Shown here: positions 54,566 to 63,637 of the stretch, one piece after another
How the letters are laid out: every line of letters begins with the position of its first letter
Numbering within the stretch: position 1 is the first letter of the stretch
Assembly (NCBI GenBank): GCA_017396555.1
Contig: JAFQLS010000052.1
Span: forward strand, 1-64,000
DNA: 64,000 nucleotides
Direction: 5' to 3'
DNA from: Lachnospiraceae bacterium
GTDB taxonomy: Bacteria; Bacillota; Clostridia; Lachnospirales; Lachnospiraceae
Notes under the pieces: model-generated
Seen by the model: only the letters and a program-made list of their open reading frames with translations
What the model was told of the DNA's origin: nothing
The model's database searches: none
Translations under genes and position numbers: made by a program

Positions 54566-54599
54566 AGCGCTAGTTGGAGAGATCTGACTGGTGCTTTTT
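54566..54599 (+). terminator. Terminator after the truncated regulator
   Basis: Nine pairs with two wobbles: AGCGCTAGT (54566-54574) / ACTGGTGCT (54587-54595), then TTTTTG. Confidence 0.65.
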
Positions 54600-54645
54600 G
54601 TCATATAAAAAAATTCTTGATGATAATATGAGTGGGAAAAAAATT

Positions 54646-54654
54646 TGATATAAT
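54646..54654 (+). promoter_or_regulatory. Extended -10 promoter of the ABC exporter operon
   Basis: TGATATAAT (TGN then TATAAT) at 54646-54654, with no good -35 box. Followed 77 bases later by the permease start. Confidence 0.45.
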
Positions 54655-54731
54655 AAAATTATTTAAGGATTATTTAATAATTTAAGATTTATACTGTGAC
54701 CTGTAAGAAAAAAAGGAATGGAGTTGTACAA

Positions 54732-57104
54732 ATGTTTTTAAATATTCTAAAAAAAGACTTAAAACGCAAGAAAACAATGAATGTAATTCTGCTTATATTT
54801 ATTTTGATGTCTGCTATGTTTATGTCAAGCAGTGCAAATAATATCATTGCGGTTACATCAGGTCTTGATTATTTCTTTAAAAAAGCAGATATGGCAGACT
54901 ATTATGTTTTAGCTCTTGATGGTGATGGCAAGAAAATGCAGACCTCGCTTGATGGGTTAGATTCAGTAATTGATTATCGAAGAGAAGAGTCAATCTATAT
55001 TTCAGGCAAAAATGTCGAAATAAACGGCAAAACTCTTAACGACCTGAACAGAGCAGCTATTGTTATGTCCATTGATAATGCTAAGCTAAACTACTTTACT
55101 CCGGATAACGAGCAAATAGCTACAGTGGAATCAGGCAAAGCATATGTTTCAGGAGTGTTTGCAAGTGAAAATAATCTTGATATCGGTGATAAGTTCACCC
55201 TTATAGTTGGCGACACCAAAAAAGAGTTTGAATATTTAGGCAGAGCTAAGGATGCTTTATTAGGTTCAGACTTTATGGGGAATCCAAAATTCATTATTAA
55301 TGACGAAGACTATGAATATCTGAATAGTGATAAAGAAGTAAAGAATCGTCAAGGAAGTACTTATTACATCAACACTACCGACACTTCTAAAATCGAGGCA
55401 ATGTTAGGTGAGCAGAGTGGAATATTGTTCAATGCAAACAATGACACCATTAAAACAACCTACATTATGTCGATGATTGTAGCAGCTTTGCTTCTTATTG
55501 TGAGTATATTTCTAATTGTAATATCTTTTGTAGTTCTTAAATACACAATAGGTTTTACTCTGGCAGAAGAATTTCGTGAAATTGGTGTTATGAAAGCTAT
55601 AGGTATGAAAAATAGCAGTATCAGAGCACTCTACCTTATAAAATATTTTGCAATTACAGTAGTAGGTTCTGCAATAGGTTTTGCTGTTAGTATGCCGTTT
55701 TCAGACATGATGCTCAAGGCTGTAAGTTCCTCGATGTATATTGACAGCGAAAACTCTGTTATGGTTTCCCTTCTTTGCAGTATTGTAGTAATCTTTATAA
55801 CATTATGTTTTTGTTGGAGCAGTACAAGAAGGATAAAAAAACTTTCTCCTATTGATGCCGTAAGGAACGGAACTACAGGCGAGCGATTCAAAAAGAAAAG
55901 TCTTATGCAACTTAGAAAAAGCAAACTTAATTCTACTGTATTTCTTTCAACTAACGATATTTTAAGTGCGCCTAAGAAATATTCAATCGTTACATTTATA
56001 TTTACTATACTTATGCTTCTTGTAATGATTCTTGCCAACACAGCAAATACATTAAACAGCGACAAGCTTTTGTTTTTACTTGGTTGTACAGAAAGCGATG
56101 TTTATCTGACTCTTACTGATGAAGTGATGCAAGCTACCGGTTCAAATGTAGATTCGCAGGCTATACTTAATGAAACTATTAAAGATGTTGAAAAAACACT
56201 TAGTGATAACGATATGACAGGCAAGGTACATGTTGAAACAATGTACAACACAACGGTTTTTACAAACGATACAAAAACAGGTGTCATGTTCCAGCATTGT
56301 CCTGACACAAAGGCAGATGACTACACATACAGCGAAGGAGTAGCTCCTGAAAATGCAAATGAAATTGCAGTATCATATCTTATAGCAGAACGTCTTAACG
56401 TAGGTATTGGTGATACTGTTACCTTCATTATAGATGGTGAAGAATGCGAATGTATGATAACGGCACTTTTTCAGACTTTTAATCAACTTGGTAACGTAGG
56501 TAGACTACACGAAGATTTTGATGTATCAAAGCTTGACTTATTAAATGCTTTCTCATTCCAGATTGATTTTGATGATGAAATTAGCGAAGCTGAATGTGAA
56601 AAACGAATTGAAAAAATCAAGGATATATATGACACCAAACACGTTTACAACTGTGCTGATTTCGTAAAAGATTCAACCGGTGCAGCTGATATAATAAGTG
56701 CAGTTAAAAATATGGTACTTATCATAACACTCATTATTGTAGTTCTAATTGCAGTACTTATGGAGCGTTCATTTATCTCAGCAGAAAAAACAGAAATTGC
56801 TTTGATGAAAGCTATAGGATTCTCAAATAAATCTATTATTTGGCATCATACACTCAGATTTGCTATAGTAGCGGTTATCGCTTCAATACTTGCCGTAATT
56901 CTGTGTATGCCAATAACTAAGCTTGTTATAGACCCTGTAATGGGAGTAATGGGTGCTGTAAGTGGTGTAGGATACGAAATCATACCTTTTGAAATCTTCG
57001 TTTTTTACCCTGCAATTCTTGTTGCTGTTACAATTATTGCTGCATTTTTTACATCAATTTATACAAATAAAATCAAGTCAAGTGATGCCTCTAACATAGA
57101 GTAA
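54732..57104 (+). CDS. FtsX-like ABC exporter permease (two repeated halves)
   Basis: A 790-residue permease. Each half has one membrane segment, a large outside domain and a three-helix FtsX bundle (AEEFREIGVMKAIGMKNSSI near residue 285-305; AEKTEIALMKAIGFSNKS near 690). Two FtsX halves in one chain is the layout of exporters in Firmicutes that move lipids or peptide antibiotics. The start is the ATG at 54732 behind GGAG. The ATPase, regulator and kinase follow at once, so it may be an antimicrobial-peptide response unit. It does not have the exact BceB layout as far as I can judge. Confidence 0.85.
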   Translation: MFLNILKKDLKRKKTMNVILLIFILMSAMFMSSSANNIIAVTSGLDYFFKKADMADYYVLALDGDGKKMQTSLDGLDSVIDYRREESIYISGKNVEINGKTLNDLNRAAIVMSIDNAKLNYFTPDNEQIATVESGKAYVSGVFASENNLDIGDKFTLIVGDTKKEFEYLGRAKDALLGSDFMGNPKFIINDEDYEYLNSDKEVKNRQGSTYYINTTDTSKIEAMLGEQSGILFNANNDTIKTTYIMSMIVAALLLIVSIFLIVISFVVLKYTIGFTLAEEFREIGVMKAIGMKNSSIRALYLIKYFAITVVGSAIGFAVSMPFSDMMLKAVSSSMYIDSENSVMVSLLCSIVVIFITLCFCWSSTRRIKKLSPIDAVRNGTTGERFKKKSLMQLRKSKLNSTVFLSTNDILSAPKKYSIVTFIFTILMLLVMILANTANTLNSDKLLFLLGCTESDVYLTLTDEVMQATGSNVDSQAILNETIKDVEKTLSDNDMTGKVHVETMYNTTVFTNDTKTGVMFQHCPDTKADDYTYSEGVAPENANEIAVSYLIAERLNVGIGDTVTFIIDGEECECMITALFQTFNQLGNVGRLHEDFDVSKLDLLNAFSFQIDFDDEISEAECEKRIEKIKDIYDTKHVYNCADFVKDSTGAADIISAVKNMVLIITLIIVVLIAVLMERSFISAEKTEIALMKAIGFSNKSIIWHHTLRFAIVAVIASILAVILCMPITKLVIDPVMGVMGAVSGVGYEIIPFEIFVFYPAILVAVTIIAAFFTSIYTNKIKSSDASNIE

Positions 57105-57124
57105 TCAAGAATAGGAGAATTATT

Positions 57125-57883
57125 ATGAATACAATACTTAACGTAAAAGACCTTTGCAAAACATATATCACAAACAAAAGACAAAACAACGTTTTAAAGA
57201 ATGTAAATTTCCAGGTAGAAGAAGGCGAAATGGTTGCTATCATGGGACCATCCGGCTCTGGTAAATCTACACTTCTCTATACAGTTTCAAGTATGGATAA
57301 AATGACCGCAGGGGAAGTAAATTTCTGCGGAAAGAATATTGAAAAGTTAAATGACAATGAACTTGCTAAGCTTCGTCTTGAGGATATGGGATTTATTTTC
57401 CAACAAATGTATATGCTAAAAAATCTTTCGGTTCTTGATAATATCATTCTTCCAGCAGTTAAGTCTGCAAAGACTAAGGAAAGCAGAGCTGAAATTGCTG
57501 AACGCGGCTTAATGCTTATGAAAAAGCTTGGGATTGAAGAAATTGCTGACAATGATATCAATGAAGTATCAGGTGGACAGCTTCAGCGTGCTTGTATTTG
57601 CCGTAGTATGATAAATAATCCAAAGGTTATTTTTGCAGATGAGCCTACAGGTGCATTAAATCGTACATCTTCTGATGAAGTTATGAATGAACTTACAAAA
57701 CTTAACAACGAAGGAACAACAATAATGCTTGTTACACATGACGCTAAGGTTGCCGCAAAATGTAAAAGAGTTCTATTTATAGTTGATGGAAATATTAAAG
57801 GTGAGTATAATTTGGATGTAACATCTAATGCTCGAGATAGAGAGCGTGCACTCAATAATTGGCTTATGGAAATGGGATTTTAG
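57125..57883 (+). CDS. ABC exporter ATPase (MacB/BceA type)
   Basis: A 252-residue ATPase of the LolD/MacB class: Walker A GPSGSGKSTLLYTVSSMD (about residue 40), signature VSGGQLQRACICRSM, Walker B VIFADEPTGALN and FIFQQMYMLKNLSVLDNIIL around the Q loop. It powers the permease in the same operon. AGGAGAATTATT precedes the ATG. Confidence 0.92.
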   Translation: MNTILNVKDLCKTYITNKRQNNVLKNVNFQVEEGEMVAIMGPSGSGKSTLLYTVSSMDKMTAGEVNFCGKNIEKLNDNELAKLRLEDMGFIFQQMYMLKNLSVLDNIILPAVKSAKTKESRAEIAERGLMLMKKLGIEEIADNDINEVSGGQLQRACICRSMINNPKVIFADEPTGALNRTSSDEVMNELTKLNNEGTTIMLVTHDAKVAAKCKRVLFIVDGNIKGEYNLDVTSNARDRERALNNWLMEMGF

Positions 57884-57913
57884 TATAAAAATCCCTCGGA
57901 AATGGTGACTAAT

Positions 57914-58576
57914 ATGGATATACTTATTGTTGAAGATAATAAAGAACTTTTAACACTTTTAACTGACTTTTTGCGTGCGGAAGGGTATATAGTCAGCACA
58001 GCTGAAAATGGAGAAAAAGCCTTGCACCTATACGAAAAGTATGGGGCAAGGCTTGTGTTACTTGATATAAATTTGCCGGGAATGGACGGCTTTGCAGTAT
58101 GTGAGAAAATCCGTAGTGAAGGTAACACTCCTATTATTATGCTTACAGCTCGTGTTAGTAAAGAGGATAAATTAAATGGTCTTATTTTGGGAGCTGATGA
58201 CTATATGGAAAAGCCTTATGATATTGATATTCTACTTGCAAAAATTAAGGGCATTTTCAAACGCAGATTTGCTGAAGACAAGATAACAGAGGGAAATTTG
58301 ACTCTGAATCTTGTAACACAATCAGTTACAAAAGCAGGTAAAGCCGTTGAAATGACAGCAAAGGAGTTTGAACTCCTCAAAATGCTTATTGAAAACAAGG
58401 GGCAAGTCCTTACGAAAGATAGGTTATTTAATCGAATATGGGGAATTGATAGTGAATCTGAACCCCAGACTCTTACAGTTCATATCAAATGGTTAAGAGA
58501 AAAAATAGAGTCAGATCCTAAGAAGCCTATACACATACTTACAGTGTGGGGTAAGGGTTACCGTTGGGAGGAGTAG
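57914..58576 (+). CDS. OmpR-family response regulator
   Basis: A receiver domain with phosphoacceptor Asp (about residue 51, in VLLDINLPGMDG), ILIVEDNKELLTLL at its start, and a winged-helix DNA-binding domain (KEFELLKMLIENKGQVLTKD, TVHIKWLREKIESDPKKP). The start at 57914 follows a weak GGTGA site; upstream GTG/ATG options lie in the same frame at 57902. It pairs with the kinase that starts 1 base after its stop. Likely controls the exporter operon. Confidence 0.93.
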   Translation: MDILIVEDNKELLTLLTDFLRAEGYIVSTAENGEKALHLYEKYGARLVLLDINLPGMDGFAVCEKIRSEGNTPIIMLTARVSKEDKLNGLILGADDYMEKPYDIDILLAKIKGIFKRRFAEDKITEGNLTLNLVTQSVTKAGKAVEMTAKEFELLKMLIENKGQVLTKDRLFNRIWGIDSESEPQTLTVHIKWLREKIESDPKKPIHILTVWGKGYRWEE

Positions 58577-58577
58577 G

Positions 58578-59795
58578 ATGAAAAGTTTTAATAAAATTAT
58601 AGCTCTGGCGGTTGTTTTTATTATTCTTATGTTTGTAATTGTTAATGTTATTCCAGAGTTTTCAAAAGAATATTCAAGGGTTCTTAAGGTTGAAATTAAT
58701 CGCACTGTTCGTGAAATCGATGAGACGGGCAAGATTCCTGATATAGATAAATATAAGACGATTGTAGGCATATCTAAGCAATTAGATAGTGATGATTTTT
58801 GGATATCAGAAAACGAATATGTAATTCGAGAGATTGATGGAGAGCTTTATCGAATTGATTATATCGAAGATACGGACAGCTCAAAAGAGATGCTTTATAT
58901 AAATATTGCTTTGGGAATAGTTTCCCTGTTTATGATTGTTGGCCTTTTTTATATTCGTCAGAATATTTTAAAGCCTTTCTCAGAAATCACAAATCTGCCT
59001 TATGAATTGTCAAAAGGTAATTTAACAATTCCACTTAAGGAAAGTAAAAATCGATTTTTTGGGAAATTTTTGTGGGGTCTTGATATGCTAAGAGAGAAAC
59101 TGGAAGAAACGCGTCAGTCTGAGCTTGAACTGAAAAAAGAGAAAAAGACTATGATTCTTTCGCTTTCACATGATATTAAAACACCACTTTCAGCTATAAA
59201 GCTATATGCAAAAGCTCTCTCAAATGGAATATATAAAGAGCCGCAAAAACAGTATGAGGTGTATGAAAGTATAAATGCAAAAGCAGATGAAATTGAAAAA
59301 CTTGTATCTGAAATTATGAGGAATGAAACAGAAGAAATTATTGCTTTTGATGTTAAAGAAGGTGAATTTTATTTATCAGAGGTTATAGATAGTATAAAGG
59401 CATATTATGGTGATAAACTTGAAAATACTTGTTTTAATATAGACAACTATAATGATTGTATGCTTAATGGTGATGCAGACAGATTGACGGAAGTATTACA
59501 GAATATTATAGAAAATGCTATTAAATACGGCGATGGTAGAAACATAAGTCTTAGTTTTTTCGACGAAGAAGATTGTCGTATTATTACTGTGAGAAATAGT
59601 GGCTGTACTTTACAACAAAATGAGCTTACTTACATCTTTGACAGCTTTTACAGAGGTTCGAATGTAGGTTCAAAAGCAGGAAATGGACTTGGACTTTATA
59701 TCTGTCGTCAGTTAACCAAAGCTATGGGTGGAGATGTATTTGCAGAGATAGAGAACGATGATATGTGTGTGTCGGTGGTATGCAGAAAGAAGTAA
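58578..59795 (+). CDS. Sensor histidine kinase
   Basis: A 405-residue kinase. Two membrane segments (about 7-24 and 110-128) flank a short outside region, then a HAMP-like linker, the H box SLSHDIKTPLSAIK (His about 198), N box NIIENAIKYGDG and G box AGNGLGLYICRQ. It ends with CRKK. It pairs with the regulator directly upstream. The short sensor region, shorter than most, fits kinases that sense through a partner permease, but that is inference. Confidence 0.92.
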   Translation: MKSFNKIIALAVVFIILMFVIVNVIPEFSKEYSRVLKVEINRTVREIDETGKIPDIDKYKTIVGISKQLDSDDFWISENEYVIREIDGELYRIDYIEDTDSSKEMLYINIALGIVSLFMIVGLFYIRQNILKPFSEITNLPYELSKGNLTIPLKESKNRFFGKFLWGLDMLREKLEETRQSELELKKEKKTMILSLSHDIKTPLSAIKLYAKALSNGIYKEPQKQYEVYESINAKADEIEKLVSEIMRNETEEIIAFDVKEGEFYLSEVIDSIKAYYGDKLENTCFNIDNYNDCMLNGDADRLTEVLQNIIENAIKYGDGRNISLSFFDEEDCRIITVRNSGCTLQQNELTYIFDSFYRGSNVGSKAGNGLGLYICRQLTKAMGGDVFAEIENDDMCVSVVCRKK

Positions 59796-59831
59796 GATTT
59801 TTATTGATAAAAAAATACGAGGAGGTAAAAT

Positions 59832-61118
59832 GTGGATTACATATTTTCATACTTAGAATTTTTAGTGCAATATATTGCGATGTTTTTAATACAGCGTTAT
59901 GTCTTTTTGGAAAGAGGTTTAGATAAGACAAAGCAAAAGATTTATTACGTTGTTACAATAACAATAGGAATAATTATTTGTGCATTCTTATCTGTAGAGA
60001 TGGCATCTGTATTTGCAATGCTCGTGTGTGGTTTGAATATTATGCTTGCTAGAGAAAAGCATAAACTGTCGGGTTTTTTCTTGGTAATTCCGATTGTTGG
60101 AATGATGGATGGATTAGTAATTCCGATTATGGTATTGCCAGATAGTTTGATTTCATTTGATAAAAAGGGTTTGATTCTTTACCAAGTAGGTGTATACGTA
60201 ATTGTTATTGTTTTACTGCTACTTTTCTACAAACACGGAAAAGAATGGAGAAAGCGTTTTGAGTTAGAAATGAGACACCGTTATGTACAGAAGTGGGAGC
60301 AGGTGCTTTTGTGGATAGTAGGTTGTATGATGATGTTGTTTTCTGTGTTTATGACAAGAGATGTTGAATCTATTTCGCATGTATTTGGAGTGGGGGTGGC
60401 AAAGGATATTGCCTCTTCTATGATAGCGGAAGGTCTTATGTCTTTTGTACTGACAATAACAACAATTATCCTTATTATGCAGGGAAATAAGCGTTCTTAT
60501 TATAATGGTATTGCTGAGAGTCGACGAGAAAGTGGTGAGCGACTTACCATACAGATGGTAAAGGCATTGGCAAATACTATTGATGCTAAGGATTCGTATA
60601 CCAATGGACATTCGACAAGAGTGGCAGAGTATTCTGTTATGATTGCAAAGCGTATGGGATATATAGGAGAGAAACTGGAACATTTATATTATGCAGCTGT
60701 TTTGCATGATATTGGTAAAATTGGTGTACCAAGAGAAATAATTAATAAACCTTCACGATTGACGGATGAAGAATATGCCATGATAAAATCTCATCCAGTT
60801 ACAGGAAGTAATATTTTGAAAGAGGTGACAGAGATACCAGACATTTCTATTGGTGCAAAATATCATCATGAACGTTATGATGGAAAAGGATATCCGGATG
60901 GATTAAGTGGCACAGATATTCCGGAGATAGCGAGAATAATTGGTGTGGCAGATGCTTATGATGCAATGACCTCCAAAAGAAGTTATCGTGATACATTAGA
61001 GCAGGAAGTCGTAAGAAAAGAAATTATTAATGGAAAAGGAACACAGTTTGATCCTGAGATTGCAGAGGTTATGTTGGAATTAATAGATGAGGATATGGAG
61101 TATCGGATGCATGAATAA
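59832..61118 (+). CDS. Membrane HD-GYP domain protein, probable c-di-GMP phosphodiesterase
   Basis: An N-terminal region with about six membrane segments (residues 5-220) and a C-terminal HD-GYP domain: GHSTRVAEYSVMIAKRMG, AVLHDIGKIGVPREI (HD at about 290), KYHHERYDGKGYPDGLSGTD (the GYP-type motif) and GVADAYDAMTSKRSYRD. HD-GYP enzymes break down cyclic-di-GMP. GGAGGT lies 5 bases before a GTG start; an ATG at 59830 in another frame stops after 8 codons. It follows the kinase by 36 bases. The N-terminal membrane part may be a sensor. Confidence 0.88.
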   Translation: MDYIFSYLEFLVQYIAMFLIQRYVFLERGLDKTKQKIYYVVTITIGIIICAFLSVEMASVFAMLVCGLNIMLAREKHKLSGFFLVIPIVGMMDGLVIPIMVLPDSLISFDKKGLILYQVGVYVIVIVLLLLFYKHGKEWRKRFELEMRHRYVQKWEQVLLWIVGCMMMLFSVFMTRDVESISHVFGVGVAKDIASSMIAEGLMSFVLTITTIILIMQGNKRSYYNGIAESRRESGERLTIQMVKALANTIDAKDSYTNGHSTRVAEYSVMIAKRMGYIGEKLEHLYYAAVLHDIGKIGVPREIINKPSRLTDEEYAMIKSHPVTGSNILKEVTEIPDISIGAKYHHERYDGKGYPDGLSGTDIPEIARIIGVADAYDAMTSKRSYRDTLEQEVVRKEIINGKGTQFDPEIAEVMLELIDEDMEYRMHE

Positions 61119-61195
61119 AGGGTAAATTCGAATATATGAACTTTGAATGACTAAATGGTTAGAAAAATACTATTATTTATGCTCAAAGTTGTGTG

Positions 61196-61242
61196 ATTTA
61201 TCTACCCATAGAAGTGCTAAAGAAGTGCGTGGGTAGATAAAT
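61196..61242 (+). repeat. Perfect 13-bp inverted repeat
   Basis: ATTTATCTACCCA (61196-61208) / TGGGTAGATAAAT (61230-61242), with AGTGC repeated inside. There is no T tract, so it may be a non-standard terminator or a remnant. A second inverted pair AACTTTGA / TCAAAGTT (61139-61146, 61183-61190) lies just upstream. Confidence 0.55.
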
Positions 61243-61361
61243 ATGGTGAAAAGAATGTATTTTTCTTCTCATTAAGTATAAATAATGCAATATGGGTAGA
61301 ATTTTTTATTTGTCTTGTTAAAGAAATAAACTTGAATTTGTAGTTGTGAAAGGAGATATGT

Positions 61362-61676
61362 ATGTTAGCAATAGACCAGTCTGGTAATAAATTATTAGAG
61401 TTTATAAAAATAACTGAAGAGGATGCGGTTTTGCAATTTTCGCCGATAACGGTTTGCCTACTTGTTGTAAAGATAGGCAAAGATTATCTTATGGGATTCA
61501 ATCATTGGCGAAAAGTCTGGGAAATATTTGGGGTATCATTAGTCGAAGAATATTTGGAGCAAATTGAGAAATTGCGAATAGATAGAGAAGAAATCGAAAA
61601 AATTGCTTTGTTAGGAGAGATTTCTTCTAATGAAGAAATAAGAGAACTTGACAGAAAACTAACTGAGTTTTATTAA
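61362..61676 (+). pseudogene. Decayed Nudix-like gene
   Basis: The first 55 residues (SGNKLLEFIKITEEDAVLQF, then VCLLVVKIGKDYLMGFNHWR and KVWEIFG) look like the start of a Nudix hydrolase, up to the point where the family shows the GG and REx2EE catalytic box. From there the frame departs (VSLVEEYLEQIEKL) and no Nudix box can be found. At 104 residues it is shorter than the family. So I call it truncated or broken. AAAGGAGA precedes the ATG. Confidence 0.5.
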
Positions 61677-61799
61677 GGCTATTTTGGGATGTTGTTGAGT
61701 TGGGAGGCACACAAAACTTTCAGTTAACAGTTGTGATTAACTGAGGTACGGATTTTGGATTTTTACACAGAACATGTTTGCTTATAAATAAGAATGAGC

Positions 61800-61828
61800 T
61801 TGCAATCAAGCTTTGATATATTTATTAT
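61800..61828 (+). promoter_or_regulatory. Promoter of the HTH-GNAT gene
   Basis: TTGCAA (61800-61805), a 17-base spacer, TATTAT (61823-61828). Transcription would begin near 61835, 25 bases before the nine-codon ORF. Confidence 0.6.
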
Positions 61829-61859
61829 AAAAATAGCGATGTGAAAGGAGAGAACTTAT

Positions 61860-61889
61860 ATGTGCAACAGATATGTTATTGCTCAGTAG
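61860..61889 (+). CDS. Nine-codon upstream ORF (MCNRYVIAQ)
   Basis: ATG at 61860 with a strong AAAGGAG site 9 bases upstream codes MCNRYVIAQ and stops with TAG. It lies between a promoter and the main gene and is followed by an inverted repeat. The shape recalls leader ORFs of translation attenuation (as in erm and cat genes). No experiment or homologue supports it here. Confidence 0.4.
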   Translation: MCNRYVIAQ

Positions 61890-61892
61890 TCT

Positions 61893-61922
61893 GAGCTTAA
61901 AATAAAATGAATAGTTAAGCTC
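61893..61922 (+). repeat. Inverted repeat after the nine-codon ORF
   Basis: GAGCTTAA (61893-61900) / TTAAGCTC (61915-61922), 14-base loop, no T tract. It could change folding of the leader, but it does not cover the ribosome site of the main gene (AGGAGG near 61943). Confidence 0.45.
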
Positions 61923-61956
61923 GGATGAATCCCCACAAAATAATAGGAGGATTAAA

Positions 61957-62682
61957 ATGAGCTATATAAGTGCAGAAAATGTTCTGCCAAAAGAACTTAT
62001 AGAAATGATTCAGCAGTATGTAAGTGGTAAAAGTATATATATTCCATGTAAAGAGAAAAAAGACTGGGGCAGTCTGACTAAATCAAAGGAGTATTACAAT
62101 AAGCGAAATTATGAAATATGTGAAAAACATAAATCTGGAGCTTCGATAAAAGTACTTGCTACTATATATTCCTTGTCAGAAAAGAGCATACAAAGAATCA
62201 TTAGAACGACTAACAGGAGGGTATTAGCTATGAAGGAATATAGATATATTACACTTCGTGAAGAGCCAATGATGAAAGAGATAGCTGCCCTATGGTTTAA
62301 CAGTAAATGGGGTGTTCCGCAAGAGGCATATCTTGAATGTATGAATGCATATTTGAATAAAGAAACAGAATATGGTTGGTATCTATGTCTTGATGGTGAG
62401 AAAATTGTTGCCGGAATGGGAGTGATAGAAAATGATTTCCACGACAGAAAAGAACTTTCACCAAATGTTTGTGCTGTCTACACAGAAGAAGAGTATCGCG
62501 GTAAAGGAATAGCTGGTAATCTGTTAAATATGGTGGTTGCAGATATGAAGGACAAGGGAATAAGTCCGATATATTTGGTAACAGACCATACAGGCTTCTA
62601 TGAAAGATATGGTTGGGAATTCTTATGTATGGTTCAGGGAGATGATGAACCAGAGATGACAAGAATGTACATACATAGATAA
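61957..62682 (+). CDS. CD3324-type HTH domain fused to a GNAT acetyltransferase
   Basis: A 241-residue protein. Residues about 1-88 match the small CD3324 family (YISAENVLPKELIEMIQQYV, SGKSIYIPCKEKKDWG, IKVLATIYSLSEKSIQRIIR), which looks like a transcription regulator. From residue 92 it is a GNAT acetyltransferase (YITLREEPMMKEIAALWFNS, then VCAVYTEEEYRGKGIAGNLL and YLVTDHTGFYERYGW). The frame is open across the join. Inside it, AGGAGG (62215-62220) lies 9 bases before an ATG at 62230 that starts the GNAT part exactly. So either a fusion protein, or two products, are made. Confidence 0.8.
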   Translation: MSYISAENVLPKELIEMIQQYVSGKSIYIPCKEKKDWGSLTKSKEYYNKRNYEICEKHKSGASIKVLATIYSLSEKSIQRIIRTTNRRVLAMKEYRYITLREEPMMKEIAALWFNSKWGVPQEAYLECMNAYLNKETEYGWYLCLDGEKIVAGMGVIENDFHDRKELSPNVCAVYTEEEYRGKGIAGNLLNMVVADMKDKGISPIYLVTDHTGFYERYGWEFLCMVQGDDEPEMTRMYIHR

Positions 62683-62723
62683 AGCTATGATGCTACAATA
62701 TATTTACAATTATTAAAATACTA

Positions 62724-62775
62724 TTTCAGGGAACTTTTGGATACAATGTTATGCATATGTTCCCTGAAAATATTT
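62724..62775 (+). terminator. Hairpin between the two acetyltransferase genes
   Basis: Eleven-bp stem TTTCAGGGAAC (62724-62734) / GTTCCCTGAAA (62759-62769), followed by ATATTT. Likely terminator with a weak T tract. Confidence 0.6.
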
Positions 62776-62791
62776 CTACAGGAAAAAAATC

Positions 62792-63637
62792 ATGTTAAAA
62801 ATAATAGAAACTGAAAACCTAGAGAAAATATATAATTATCAAATAAAGTTTAACGCTCCTTTTTTCATTTCAAAAGATTTCGCTCTATGGAGAAAATCTT
62901 TTGAGGAGGATGTTGACGGTGAAGGAAGAGTTTTATTTAAAGAGCTTTTTGTAAAAGCTGCATATGAAGAGAATGAAATTGTTGGATTTATTCAGTACGG
63001 AAAAACAGCATTTGGATTCGACAATCAAGGAGAGATTTCTTCAGATATATCCTACCCGATTATTCGTAATCTGTATTTTGATGAAAACAGAGAAGATATA
63101 GGGGAATTGTTGCTGAAAGATGCTTTAAATGAATTTGCAGCATCCAATAAAATATATGCATTTTTTCACTATTTTGGAATGAGTTGCTTTGCTCGACATG
63201 GAAAGCTGTTTGAAAAGTATGGTCACATTGAAGATGTATTGAAAAAGAACGGATTTGAAACAGAACATGAAAATGTATACTATTCATCTACCCTAAAGGG
63301 GAATGTTGAATATGAAATCGAAATAAAGCCACACAATATGACGAAAGGTAATCAACAGTATATAGATTTTATACTTTCAGGTAATCATGTTGGAGGTTGT
63401 GAGGTGCACTTTCTTGACCGTAAAAGTACATATCTTCGCTGGATATATGTTAATGATAATATCACAGGTAAGGGGATTGGTACAAAATGTATGGAGGCAT
63501 TAAAGCACTGGCTTTATGATAAAGGTGTTACAAGGTTTGATACTGACACTGCTATTTCTAACGCGATAGCGCAACACTATTATGATAAAAACGGATTCAT
63601 TCGTGAGGGTATAACAAGGAGTTATTATCGGGAATAG
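62792..63637 (+). CDS. Two-domain GNAT-type acetyltransferase
   Basis: A 281-residue protein made of two GNAT-like halves. The first (residues 1-150) lacks a clear acetyl-CoA loop; the second (about 175-281) has LRWIYVNDNITGKGIGTKCM with GKGIGTKCM as the binding loop and NAIAQHYYDKNGFIREGI. It may act on a small antibiotic or other amine. AGGAAAAAAATC lies before the ATG. The stop is at 63637 and no gene follows directly. Confidence 0.8.
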   Translation: MLKIIETENLEKIYNYQIKFNAPFFISKDFALWRKSFEEDVDGEGRVLFKELFVKAAYEENEIVGFIQYGKTAFGFDNQGEISSDISYPIIRNLYFDENREDIGELLLKDALNEFAASNKIYAFFHYFGMSCFARHGKLFEKYGHIEDVLKKNGFETEHENVYYSSTLKGNVEYEIEIKPHNMTKGNQQYIDFILSGNHVGGCEVHFLDRKSTYLRWIYVNDNITGKGIGTKCMEALKHWLYDKGVTRFDTDTAISNAIAQHYYDKNGFIREGITRSYYRE

